Shown piece by piece: positions 37,201-59,828 of a stretch of 64,000 bases of DNA. The stretch's first letter is position 1, and every line of letters starts with the position of its first letter. The position numbers and the translations under genes were made by a program. The notes under the pieces were generated by a model. It did no database searches. It saw only the letters and a program-made list of their open reading frames with translations, and was not told the DNA's origin. This DNA comes from Cololabis saira (lineage: Eukaryota; Chordata; Actinopteri; Beloniformes; Belonidae): NCBI RefSeq assembly GCF_033807715.1, contig NC_084607.1:15796941-15860940 (forward strand). Direction: 5' to 3'.

Positions 37201-37553
37201 ATATTATGTAATATAGTATACAAAGATGACTGGTGAGTTACACAGAGGAAGGTTTCCCAGAAGTAGCATGTTGACGTTGGGATTGCTCGCATCCTGCTTC
37301 CTACATCTTAACAAAACCTGTAAGTGATAGTTGCATGCTTTGGAAAATTGCCTTTGTCTGTTAACAAAAACAGGCATGTATCTCATCCTTTTTTTGTTCT
37401 GTTTTTTTATGCACAAGTTTTGTTCATATTTCTCCTAATTTACTCCCATGCAGTGTGTTGCCTCCCTGGGTGGGCAATCTGCCAATCTGGGTGGGCCTGT
37501 CTGTGCACATCCAGGGCCACCCAGATTGACAGATACCCACCCAGTGAGAGTCA

Positions 37554-39280
<1,727 letters not shown>

Positions 39281-39460
39281 TTTGAGTTTGAGTTTGAGTT
39301 TGAGTTTATTTCAATCAGCAGTCATTGAAAAAATGTCCATCCAACAAAACAAGAAAGGGTACATAAGTCTGAACGAAAGGGTTAGGGCTGAAGCTAACGA
39401 TCTTATAGATGCCCTAACCTTTATACCATCAAATCATATATAGCATACGTATATACAGTA
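39281..39460 (-). mobile_element. Retroposon 3' end with (TTTGAG)n tail
   Basis: Four TTTGAG units followed by TTTATTTCAATCAGCAGTCATTG. On the minus strand this is a 3' UTR ending AATAAACTCAAACTC, a LINE-type tail. The rest of the element is not recognisable. Confidence 0.5.
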
Positions 39461-42400
39461 CGCACACATACACATTGATACATTCATGCTTGCATCTACA
39501 CCCATACACAGTGCACATATATATACACATAGATTTTCACACGTACACACATACCTACCACCTATACATATAAATACACATACACAGCTAATACCAAACA
39601 TAATAGAAGATTACCAGATTTGTGATTATATTCAGTTTCTTTCTGCAAATTATGCTTCTTTCTCTGGTTATTTTTAGACTCGATTTTCATAATTGGGCTC
39701 TTTTTTTAGTCATCTTGATAATGTGTATCTGTCTATCTCATCATGCATGATTTGGGTTCTATCATAATTGAGATATTTTGTGTATGTTTTGGTCACTTTA
39801 AGTCTTTTCTCAAGTTTTGCATCTCCCATCCTTTCATTCATGATCATTTTGGATGTTTTATTGGTCATTTTGGGGTTTTGGTCATTGTGGCTGCTATTAA
39901 AATTTTCAAAACTTCACAGAGGTGAATTTTTTTTAATGATCTTTTTGAGATTCTCTGGTTGCCATCAGCAGCTGTTATAATGGAGCCAGTTTTTCCCTTG
40001 TGTTGTTTTAATGAATACATGTAATAGCATCAATGAGTGCAGTTCATCACTACTTTATGTATCAGTTGTGATTACGGTAAATGACAAGAAAAAATGTGTA
40101 AAAAAAAAAACATGAAGGGAATAAACAGAGGTGAAATGTCTTAGGGGAAACCTCTGATGAGCCGAAAACAGAAACAGTCTTCCAACAAAGACACTCTGGA
40201 ATTCATTATCACAGTTTCAAGGATGTTGGTCACGTTTTCACTGTGTTCGGCTGTAAATTAATTTTCTTTGTGGCAGCAAAACCTTTTACAGCAGCATTCC
40301 TGAACTCCTTTTTATAATAATGATAATAAACATCTCAGGGATGACTGACTCCCTTTTAAGAGACTAAAATGCTTGGTGAGAGAACATCACCAGTAAAGCA
40401 GCACTTATTGTGTAGGATTCTTTCAAAAGGAATACCTCATGTGACATATATCTGATGACTGTCAACATCAAATGCCTTGTCTTTGAATATAAGAGATCCC
40501 AACTTTTGCAGACCAATTTACCTGTTTTTTAATTAAATCTGCAATAATTAACTAATCAGCTGAGCCTGAAAGGAAGCCAATTAGTTTTGCTGGAATGTAT
40601 CCATAAAACAAAACATTTATTTATGGTTTAACATTAATATCTGAAGAAATTCCATAAAAATGCAATGTTATTAATGAGCTGTAATCTGATGGGGATGACA
40701 GGAAACATCCAAGAAGAGTCAGATGAGTCAGAAGAGTCAGGTGTGAGAACCGTAACAATTTGGTAATCTTAAGAAAAAGGTGAATGAAGACTCTGCATGG
40801 GTTGACTCCAAGTGTTTAGTTAGTCAGATTCAAACTTAATTACCAGAGAGAATTTAGGCTGAGGAGAAAAAAAAAACAAAAAAAACCCAACAACAACAAA
40901 AAATCCTAACTTCCTTTTAACAATCAGCACAGTGTGTACATGCAACAGTAAACTTGAAGAAGAACTAAGGAACTAAGAAATATTCAGTTATTGCAGATTA
41001 ATCAGCAGGAACTGCAACACTCCCCCCCCCCCCCCCCCCCCCCCAATTGTTAAATCCAAATTTTGACCAAAATGTGCATGCTCATTGTTGTGCATTGAAA
41101 TGCACTGAAACTTAAAGTTTCAGAATGGCAAATATGAAACATGCAGAGTACAAAGATGGTTTAACAGGAGAATAAACTTTTATTTAAAAGAAAAGAAAAG
41201 AAAAAGAAACTGTGTTGCACTTTTTTTTTAATTAGAGCACATTACCAGATCTTTCAAAAACACAAAAGGTCCACATCAAGGTGGCATTAGCTCCAAAAGG
41301 TTCTCGGGACCTCACTCTGCAGAGAGCAGGAACATTGGCAAATCAGATGGTTTTTCAGTCTGGAATAAACTGCTGCAACAACAAAATGAAACCAAACTGT
41401 GACTAGAAGAGATAAAAGTTTTTCCAACCAATTTATTGTGCAGATCAGTGTGAAAGCATTAAAAAAAGAGTTTTGTCTACAGAAACAATCAGCCAGAGTA
41501 ATATCCCTGTTAGGATACACAATACAGATCGGTGAGCACACACTGAGCTGACCATCTGCTGTCAACGTTGCTCCAGAAATCCCCGAAGGACGACAGTGGG
41601 CATGTTTGATGACTCACAGCTATTGCCAGGCGACGCTGCAGCACAAAAAAACATGAAAATGTCATTATTCTCTGTGTGTCTTTTTAAAGTACATTTTATA
41701 TAGAATCTGGGCTTCATTGTGAGTACACTAAATGGAATGTAAATGAAAACAAATGCAGGAAAAAGCTGACATACAGCTGACATGAGAAGCAGCATCCTTT
41801 ATCACCTGAGTTCTGCCAAGAGATTTGTGCATGAGACTGAATTAGTATGCTGCTTTTTCACCTGCTGAATGCGGAAACCTACCATTATGGGATTTGCATT
41901 GAATGAAGCTTGAATGAATCTCTGTGGGAGAAACCAAAGGGAGATGACAATATATTCATAAAGCTTTTCCTTGCATGCAATATTGTGTATGTAATAGGCT
42001 CTACTTTATCAACCACTTATTTTGCTCTAGTGTTATATAAGTTAAATAACCTGGAGAAGACACAAGATACCTATACAACAGCATACAACTATGAAATTGC
42101 AAGTAAATTATTTGAAAGGATTCACCATTTAAAGAGATGTGTAATGTAATGAGGATTACACCAAAAGGTAATATGTCATGGGCAGAAATAGATTGGAAAG
42201 ATTGTTTGATTCTTAGTTAATACTGTGTTTTTCAGTTGCATTATATGTCTCATTAAATAACTGCAATTATAACATAACTGCAGAACGGAAACATTTTCAA
42301 ACTCTCCCTTTTTAAATAACAAAAACATAAAATGGAAACAAAAGTAGCTCAAGATTAAAGATAAGTATTATTCCATTGGTTGTACACTCTCTGTTTTTGC

Positions 42401-42890
42401 AGAAAGAAAATAAAAATGTTAAATTAGTATTTGTTGGTTTTAAGGAGAGATTAACATTTTAATGGTTGTGATTTATTCACTTATCTATTTATTTGTTAAC
42501 TTATATATTCAGTTTAATAATGTTTAAAATAAAAACTCTTGTGAATTGTTTCATTATTTATTTATTTATTCTTGCTATTCTTATGACAATTCTTAGAACC
42601 AAGCCAAAAAAATGACTTCTATTTTGAAAGGTAAACGGAAGTATATGTACAACGTAACTGAGGTGCTGGTTAAATGTTTTGTTTGATAATGATAAAATTC
42701 CTCCAGGTGTTTGCTGTCCTCCAGTGGTCACATTCAAACAGGCAGCAACTTAAGGTTTTTATATTATAAAGACAACTAACAAACCCAACATTTACAGCTC
42801 ATGATCACTGTTATAAAAATAACCTGATGGTTTGTTTAATTGCATTACTTACAAAACTATGTGTGTATTACTGTCATCTTAGTACTGCTT
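39461..42890. other. Gene-free stretch with one C-homopolymer
   Basis: No exon recognised. A 79-codon frame at 41910-42149 has no domain or splice support. It contains a run of 23 C at 41022-41044, which is also a likely sequencing weak point. Confidence 0.4.
41022..41044. repeat. Poly-C homopolymer
   Basis: 23 consecutive C residues. Confidence 0.9.
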
Positions 42891-42899
42891 AGTACTCAT

Positions 42900-43451
42900 C
42901 ATACTGTGTCAGCTCAGGAAGTTTAACCTGCCACAGCTGTTGACCATCTTCTAAACTGCCATCATCCAGTCTGTTCTCTGCACGTCCATCACTGTCTGGT
43001 TCGGATCGTCCACCAAACTAGACAGGCACAGACTGCAGCGGACAATTAGGTCTGCAGAGAGGATAATTGGGACTAACCTCCCATCTATCCAGGACCTATA
43101 CCGGTCCAGGACCAGGAAACGGGCAGTTAACATCTCTGCAGACCCCTCACACCCAGGACACAGTCTGTTTGAACTCCTGCCCTCTGGACAGCTCTACAGA
43201 GCACTGTACGCTAAAACCTCCAGACTCTGTGTGATGCAGCACTGACTGATGACGGGCAGGAGTTGTCCCCGGGGATGGATTACCAAACCATACCTTCGGA
43301 GGCCAAAAAGCACAGGTTTATTGGAAATTGCCAAAAATAACAAATAACTTCAGCATGGCCTTTTCTGAGACAGAGACAGTTTCTTCCCCCAAGCTGTTGC
43401 TCTGATGAACTCTCATCACTCATAGAGTCTCAGAGTAATCAACTACTGTGC

Positions 43452-43544
<93 letters not shown>

Positions 43545-43739
43545 CACAATCATATGTTGTAACAATGCACCTTTCAATAACCATGTCTACCTCATACTGC
43601 TGCACCTTTCTCTTTTTCTTTCTTTTTTTTTTTGTATATATGTTAATAAGAGCTGTCATTTGTCTGTACAGTGAGAAAAAATAACTGAGTGAAATTCCCT
43701 TTTTCGTTTGACCTGACTTGGCCAATAAACCTGATTCTA
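42900..43739 (+). mobile_element. Non-LTR retrotransposon 3' end (degenerate RT C-terminus plus tail)
   Basis: Translates in pieces as QSVLCTSITVWFGSSTKLDR, then RLQRTIRSAERIIGTNLPSI, a DPSHPGH box and FELLPSGQLYRAL. These are the conserved C-terminal blocks of fish non-LTR reverse transcriptases. Stops interrupt the frame (for example near 42953), and an unrelated stretch lies at about 43270-43370. The 3' UTR holds an AAT microsatellite and ends TTGGCCAATAAACCTGATTCT. The element is 5'-truncated and dead. I cannot fix the clade; a CR1/Rex1-like group is possible. Confidence 0.75.
43452..43543. repeat. (AAT)n microsatellite
   Basis: About 30 uninterrupted AAT units inside the 3' UTR of the LINE fragment. 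Confidence 0.96.
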
Positions 43740-43740
43740 A

Positions 43741-43900
43741 GGGCCAATCCCAATTCAACTCCACTCGCACTTCTTTTCTTCCCTAACCCCTAAAAAAGAA
43801 GGGGGAGATTTTAGGGCACTTGAAATCTAGGGCACTTGGCCCAGGTGCCTGTCCCAATTCTCCTACTCCCCCTCGTTTTCATCCCTAGCCTGATCAGGAA
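43741..43900. mobile_element. DNA-transposon end, possibly IS4EU/Harbinger-like
   Basis: AGGGCCAATCCCAATTCAAC followed by C/T-rich blocks and a second GTCCCAATTCTCC 110 bases later. Fish transposons of this type start with an AAGGGCTTGTCCCAATTC-like terminus. I did not find a matching inverted end to the right, so it may be truncated or belong with the minus-strand exon at 44372-44544. Confidence 0.4.
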
Positions 43901-44371
43901 GCCCAGAGCTAAAAGCTGTTTTAACTTCAGCTGTAGCGCTGTTAATATGGCACTTTATTAAGTTTTAATATTTTTTCAGGCATAAAGGTAACCTTAAGAT
44001 CCGCAACAGGGGCTCAGTTTATCCAAATAACGCCGTGCATATGTTTAATAGTTTTGTACTTGTGTGGTTTTACTCACTTGGAAATACTTTTAAATTGTCT
44101 AATAAAACTTGTTACACAACAGTTTTCTCTTCTGGGGTTTCTCAAAGTAAGGTAATGTCTCAAGTTATAAACTGTACAACGAGATCAATAGTAAAATAAG
44201 GATAGTGAGAGAATCTGCAGTAAAAAAGGCTTTATTTTCTATATTCAAATACAATTTTTAAAAAGAAAAAAGTAAACCTTGCACGCAAAACAAAGAAAGG
44301 TGCTGTTCCATATAAAAACATTTGCACAGAAATATTTACCAAAAAAAAAAAAGTTTGCAGTGTATGTGCTG

Positions 44372-44544
44372 CTACTGCTGATGAGGTGTCTGGTCCACCA
44401 TTTTCTCTAAAAGGTTCAGGAACCTGTCCATGTGTTCTTCATTTTTTTGACATCTTCTGTCTTCTTTGGCGGCCTCAGCTTGAAGGAAGTCCTGCATAGA
44501 GAATTTCTTTTTTGGGGGGGATTCTGATCTGTCACATTCATAAA
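44372..44544 (-). CDS. C-terminal exon of a Myb/SANT-like (Harbinger-associated type) protein
   Basis: On the minus strand a strong acceptor (ACAACTTTTTTGCAG) is followed by 57 codons: VYECDRSESPPKKKFSMQDF, an acidic-basic helix (QAEAAKEDRR), HMDRFLNLLEKMVDQTPHQQ and a stop. An AATAAA lies about 135 bases downstream (44231-44236 as the inverse). Proteins with an N-terminal Myb/SANT-like DNA-binding domain often end in such a helix, with a lysine-rich linker and an MDRFL-x-LLEK-type tail. I infer that class from resemblance. Upstream exons are not visible before the eif3d promoter region, so this is either the last exon of a small gene or a remnant of a DNA transposon. Confidence 0.45.
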
Positions 44545-44789
44545 CTGCAAAAAAGTTGTATGTCAATTGTGCAGGGATGACGTAGGAACTTTCCGGTAGT
44601 ACCTTTAAAAATAAAATAAAATAACGGTTCACATGTTTGTTTGTTTTTTGTTTTTGTTTTTTTAAGGGGGGGCTACGCATTCAAGTGGTATTTCCCCATA
44701 CAACAGACATATTTATTATTTTATTATTGTTCACTTTTCATACCTCAGGTTTTTTGGCAGGAAGTGCAGTGTGCTCGGCAACATGACGT

Positions 44790-44879
44790 CACTTCCTCTC
44801 ACACCGGCGCTCTGTCGGGGTTTCACATCCTCGTGGGTTTGCTGGACTTTTAAGACCCGTCAGAGAGGCATCCTACCCG
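44790..44879 (+). promoter_or_regulatory. Probable eif3d promoter and non-coding exon 1
   Basis: A local rise in GC with CATGACGTCACTTCCTC (CRE-like and ETS-like words) is followed by a candidate exon ending CATCCTACCCG, with a donor GTAAAC at 44880. The eif3d start codon lies three bases into the next exon (46151), so a 5' exon must exist upstream. This is the best candidate but unproven. Confidence 0.45.
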
Positions 44880-45342
44880 GTAAACCTTTAGATTCACGTG
44901 TACAGTTAACCAAGACATGGCTGCTTCAATTGACGTGAAAGGTGGAACTCTTAAAGAAACGCATGTAGGTGATCACGGCGAGTAGCTGCGTTAGCTCCTG
45001 TTAGCTAGCGCCTCCACCTGGACGGATGACGGGCGTTAGCATTAGCCACTGTTAGCTTCAGTTAAAGTCTCACCAATCTGCCGGACAGACACATATTGTC
45101 ACTTTAATTATCTATGTTGTCACAACACCACAAGGTGATTCAAGAATTTTAAGCATTATGTCCAAATCTGAATGTGTCTTCCAGTAGCTTGGTGAGGCTA
45201 ACTGTGCTAGTTTGATTCAGTCTTTGGTAAAAATGTATTTATGTAAATATCCCACACGGGACTGTGTCATTATGGACAGTTTCAAGATGGAAGTAAGGTT
45301 AAACCTAAATGTAAGACGATCCTTTTGAAATATTTTTAAGAA

Positions 45343-45400
45343 TATACAGGACTGTCTCAGAAAATTAGAATATTGTGATAAAGTTCTTTATTTTCTGTAA

Positions 45401-45477
<77 letters not shown>

Positions 45478-45772
45478 ATGTCATACATTCTGGATTCATT
45501 ACAAATCAACTGAAATATTGCAAGCCTTTTATTATTTTAATATTGCTGATTATGGTTTAAGATTAAGATTCCCAGAATATTCAAATTTTTTGAGATAGGA
45601 TATTTGAGTTTTCTTAAGCTGTAAGCCATGATCAGCAATATTAAAATAATAAAAGGCTTGCAATATTTCAGTTGATTTGTAATGAATCCAGAATGTATGA
45701 CATTTTTGCATTACAGAAAATAAGGGACTTTATCACAATATTCAAATTTTCTGAGACAGTCCTGTATATATT
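45343..45772. mobile_element. Palindromic MITE with an expanded poly-A in one arm
   Basis: Outer ends ATATACAGGACTGTCTCAG and CTGAGACAGTCCTGTATAT are exact inverses. Inner arms such as GCAAGCCTTTTATTATTTTA and its inverse make it a near-complete foldback. This is a widespread vertebrate/fish foldback element, with TA at both flanks. The left arm carries 59 consecutive A (45409-45467) that the right arm lacks. Non-coding; lies in eif3d intron 1. Confidence 0.85.
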
Positions 45773-46153
45773 TTTACTGGCTTGGAGTAAATAATTTTTG
45801 AACACATTAAAAGTTGAATAAGTCATTTCTATGGTTGCATTTGATTTTGCTGTACAAGATATCAATGTGAAAATGTATATCCTAAATCCTACGATTTTAA
45901 AACATTATTTACAGCTGAATTAGCTTTGACAATTAATTGAATGTCTAAAATATGAAGTTGGGTCAGTGATGATTAGCCCACTGCGCAATCTGATCAATGC
46001 CTGTCTGTTTGGGTTCATTGCTGGAGAGATCAGTGCTGCTTATTTCCTGAGACCCCGTTCAGATGTTGGATATATCTACCGCTCAAAACTAGGACACTGG
46101 TCTGTTATTACACTGTTCATGTTCAGTCCTTTCTTCCACTCTGACTTCAGGTC

Positions 46154-53284
<7,131 letters not shown>

Positions 53285-53355
53285 AGTGTGGAGTTTGCTT
53301 CAGTGACCAAAGCAGCCTTCAACATGCAGAAACAATTAAATTACTCTCAACATTC

Positions 53356-53361
53356 AATAAA
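53356..53361 (+). terminator. eif3d polyadenylation signal
   Basis: AATAAA 72 bases after the stop codon, followed by a T-rich downstream region; predicts a short 3' UTR ending near 53380. Confidence 0.75.
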
Positions 53362-53384
53362 GACGACAGATTGGACAAATGCTT

Positions 53385-54951
53385 TTAATGATTTGTTGTT
53401 TTTTCTTCTCAAGAACTCTTAACATTAGTCATCTAAATAAGTCATCTCATACGGCATTGTCTTGCAGATTCTGCATCGCAGTTTAAAGATATTCAGTTCA
53501 TTTGAATGCAAAAAAAAAAGATTTTATTTACTTTGTCAAGTGCCCTTTACGATTGGAAACTTAATTTATTTATTTTGTTCAAACAACATTTTTAATCATC
53601 TTGACAAATACCAGACATGATGATTTGGCATCTAAAAGAAGGACTAACCCTTTTTCTCCACATGAGAGAATTTGATACATCTGTATTTTTGAACGTTTAG
53701 AACAAGACATAATTACGTTTTTTTTTTTTTTTTTTTTTTTTTCTTTCCCTTTCCCTGATACTTATGTCTTAGGCCGGGTATGAGATGTAATACAGTAAGC
53801 AGTGCTGAGAGCAGAAGGAAGCAGGAGTTTTGGTTTTATTCTCTCACTGCAAACAATCTGAATGTGACCACCTGTCAGGTACTTCGAGAACATATCGAGG
53901 AAGTCTTTCATGTCTTTTAAAGGCAGCAATGTTATAAACAACTAACATTTTTATACTTTGCTGTTTTAACTTCCCTCCTCTGCTTCAAAGCACTTGTAAA
54001 GATCATGATTAGGCTGCTTTCTAGATGCATTTCAAGGAGTGTCACTGTCGTGAGAAGCACCGAAGTCAGAAACCTTCATCAATATCTGTCAATGTTTTCT
54101 TTGTGGAGCCAAATCTAACTTGAACCATCAGCTCTGGATGTTTTTGTCCAGATGTCCCAAGTCTCACCACAAAAAAACAGACGTGTCCTGTACTGATGAA
54201 TTTTTGCATCAGAGCCGCTTCTTGGTAGTTTTATGGATTTCTTTCTTTCTCTGTGAAGATGAACCGATCAATCTGCCAACAGACGGAGAAAACCACTGCC
54301 TTTAGTACACTGCAGCCTAATTGGACAGTTGAGTCCAGGTGTACCGGGGTAGGTACCAGATGTGCCCAGATGTTACACTGGTCACCCTGAGTAGGAACCA
54401 CAGAGCTTTTTGGTACCAAAAAATGGAGGACGACTCCACATGAGCCGCACAGAACCTTCCCGTCTCCAGAGGGAGACAAGGTCTCTTTCTCAGACATCAA
54501 GCAACAGCTGATCACGTTCACCTAAAGTTGGTCATCATAATGAAATTAAACACCCACTGAAATTCTGGTGGTTGGTTGATTAATAAATATCCATCATAAC
54601 TCATGCCAGCATAGATATTAAAAGTGAACTTTCAAACTATTCAGACTTCCTTCTTCATTTGTTTCATGCTGCAAAAAGCTTCCGTGGGCTGTGAAGTAGA
54701 TCCAGGACCTGCAGCTCGTGTGTTTGCCTCACCTGCTGCACACCCAGGGCGAGACGCTGCTACCTCCGTCTCCAGGATTTGCGTGACCCACCAGGATCTA
54801 CTCCCCTTCTCTGGGAGAGATCCAAACTTCAGCAGCAATGACGTCATTGTTTTCTGAATAACATCATTCTTGCATCATTGTGGAGGAATTTAAAACAACT
54901 CTCTTTAATTCCTTTTAATTCACCCAGGGTTTTTGGACTTTACTTTTATGT

Positions 54952-54995
<44 letters not shown>

Positions 54996-56600
54996 CTTCA
55001 TTTGGATTAAGGTCCATTGCATCACATTAACCTCTTTTTTCAGCAGTTCTGTTTCAGATTGATTCAGATCCTGTTGCATGACCTAATTTCAGTCTTTTAC
55101 CTGTTTTATGGATAGCCTCACACTAAACTCTAAAAAGTCTTGCAGCACAGAGAAGTTCATAGTTAACTCGATCACTGTTAGCTGCCACGATCGTGTGACT
55201 ACAGAACAAGCTCACGTCGACTCCTTCCATCCCATAACTTTAGTGAGGTGTTTGTGCAGATATGGTGTTGTAGTTTTTCCCATGAAGGCACTTTTCATTA
55301 TGTGTGTTGTCTTTCAAAAGGAAACTGATTCACACGTCTTGTTTCTTGAGATGCTGCTTTGCAAAGCAAAAATGAACTTCCATGTTCTTCATGAGAAGAT
55401 GCTCTTATTTGAGTTAATTTACTAAACAAATCTGCCTTACTGGTGATATAATCAAGTTTAATTTGTAGTTGTGTTTGAAGCCGTGTTTGAAAAAAAGGGA
55501 AAAAAATACATTTTTATATCTGTATATTTATAAGATTGAAATGTTTTTCCATTTGTATTCAATGGTGTAATATAAAGTGTAGCAGCACTGGCCATCATTT
55601 TTTTTTTTTTTTTCCACATTGTAAGCTGAGGCTCTTAACGTATGCACAGCAATGTAATTACTTTAACATTAAAACTGGGTCCCTAAAAAAAAAATAAGAT
55701 GCTTTCTGCTGGTAACACCAAACGGTTATGACCTGTAAAGATTCACCCGCTGGATGAGGTCTGTAAAAAGTCTCACCTGGAAGTCTTTGGTGTTTTCAAA
55801 TTTCTGAGCATTTCACTATCTGACTTTGAGGTGAACTCAGTCGGGATGTTCCATACTAAAAGATTGGAAACTGTTTTGAAATGCCTTCCTCACTGTGGAA
55901 TGATGGGAAAACATGAATTTTAGAAATAATTAGGAAACAAAGATAGAATTTGAATTGGGAGGGTGTTTATTTTCAATACATACCTTTAAACTCTTCACAA
56001 GTACTTATCTTTTAAACGTGTATTTGCAGTTATATAAAACTCTACTTCACACGAAGTTTAGTGAGTGTATCATGTTTGTTTGAAAATCTGACAACTCCAC
56101 TGCTTCATCATGGATGTGTAGGAGAATCAAACTACTATTTCAGGCTCTATGCTGGTGATATTTGCACAGCAGCAGCATGTAAAAAGCTGCAGGACACTAC
56201 ACCTAAACCAGATGCAGCCATTTCTAAATAAGATGCACTACTGAAATACATTTGGCATGACTTTCATCTCCTCATCCATACTTGGTGAACTCCAGATTCT
56301 CCTGCTGTTTGCCCACATTTGAGCAGTCTGGTTTAAACAGCCAAAGTTTTGGGAGAATACAAACTGAATGAAGGTGACTGAGAATTATGCTTTTTACTGT
56401 GGCGTTCACCTCAGTAACAATATTAGTTATAGTTTAGGGTAAATATTTGTTACAACCACAGCAGTGCAAGATTTTATCTATCCCCTGATCACACACACCA
56501 GTTAACATGCAGTGTATAATTCTGTTCTCAAATTAAATCAAAGAAACAGCATTATTTAGTTCCAACCCTAACCCAATAAAGGAAACAAACAGACGGGCAT
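53385..56600. other. Intergenic region between convergent eif3d and rps11
   Basis: No gene is supported. It contains a poly-T tract (53719-53741), a (CT)n run (54955-54988) and another T-run at about 55598. Short open frames have no recognisable motif. Confidence 0.45.
54955..54988. repeat. (CT)n microsatellite
   Basis: About 17 CT units followed by a short AC run. Confidence 0.93.
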
Positions 56601-56615
56601 TTAAACAAGATTTTC

Positions 56616-56621
56616 TTTATT
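56616..56621 (-). terminator. rps11 polyadenylation signal
   Basis: AATAAA on the minus strand, about 52 bases past the stop codon. Confidence 0.7.
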
Positions 56622-56672
56622 TGACATTGAGACCAGTTAGCTGGACAACAGCCTTCCTTTTCAAAGCCAAAC

Positions 56673-58796
<2,124 letters not shown>

Positions 58797-58880
58797 CTTT
58801 GCCAGCCGAGTCGTAAAGAGGACTGTGCATGCGCGCGACGCGCGGAAGACGGAGCGGTGCAGGAAATGACGTTTAAGGCA
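58797..58880 (-). promoter_or_regulatory. rps11 promoter and TOP-type transcription start
   Basis: On the minus strand CAGTCCTCTTTACG lies 25 bases before the ATG. CCTCTTT starting at about 58821 fits a terminal oligopyrimidine start site. Upstream is GC-rich with CTTCCGCG (ETS-like). Typical of ribosomal protein genes; the exact start is inferred. Confidence 0.6.
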
Positions 58881-59659
58881 AAGCACGTCACAAATATATA
58901 TATCTTTTTTTTTTTTTTGTACCATTTATAAATATATAGTTAATATTTTAGAAATAATATAACTATGTGATTTAAAAAAATTATTGACAATATATATTTT
59001 TATATATTTTTCTCAAACTCGAATGTAAATAAATGTAAAATAGGCGTCATAGATCTATAAAATATGAATTTGAAGTTGACCCCTGTGCTTTTTGTAATGA
59101 ATCTGAAGAATCACTTGATCATATGTTTCTATTGTGTCCTGTCTCACAAACATTTTGGCGTGAAATTAGAAATTGTCTATCTTTAAAAATGAACGACATT
59201 CCCAAATTACAAATCTCCAATATTATTTTTTACATAGATACTATGGACAAATCAGTGTGTCTCTTGGTTAATGTCATTCTTTAACTGGCTAAATATCATA
59301 TACACTGTTGTAAGTGGAGAAAAATGAAGCCCTCTTTCCAATGTTTTTTAAATGATTTCAAAGTTTTTTTGTCTCTATAAAAAAATAAGTCAACTAACTG
59401 CAAAGAAATTATTAGCTGATATATCAAAGTATCTTTCGTTTGAATCTCTTTCTGAAATGTCGATGCTATTTGCCTTAAAATGCCTTACTGTTTTTGTTAT
59501 TAATTTTAGTTATGTTTACCTTATTGTTTGTGCGTATGTCTCTTGTTCATGATACCTCCCAAAATATGTTCTATTTTCTCATATTGTATTGTATTTCCTC
59601 CACAAGCCGTTTGTATAACGTTTTTTTGTCTCTATAAAAAAAATTAAGTCAAATAACTT

Positions 59660-59740
59660 CCACTACTACCACTACTGTCATTTAGCAGACGCTTTTATCC
59701 AAAGTGACTTACATCTGAGAGAACAAACACACCATTGCAA
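59660..59740 (-). mobile_element. SINE 3' portion, same family as 31957-32056
   Basis: In inverse it reads ATGGTGTGTTTGTTCTCTCA, then TTTGGATAAAAGCGTCTGCT and AAATGACAGTAGTGGTAGT, closely matching the 32-kb copy. It is inserted within the duplicated L1 tail. Confidence 0.7.
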
Positions 59741-59828
59741 AAAAATGATTAGCTGATATATCAAAGTATCTTTTATTTTAATCTCTTTTTGAAATGTCCA
59801 TGCTATTTGCCTTAAAATGCCTTACTGC

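Noticed and set aside
41910..42149. 79-codon plus-strand frame with a hydrophobic segment
   Set aside because: Isolated in AT-rich DNA, no family resemblance, codon use as in non-coding background.
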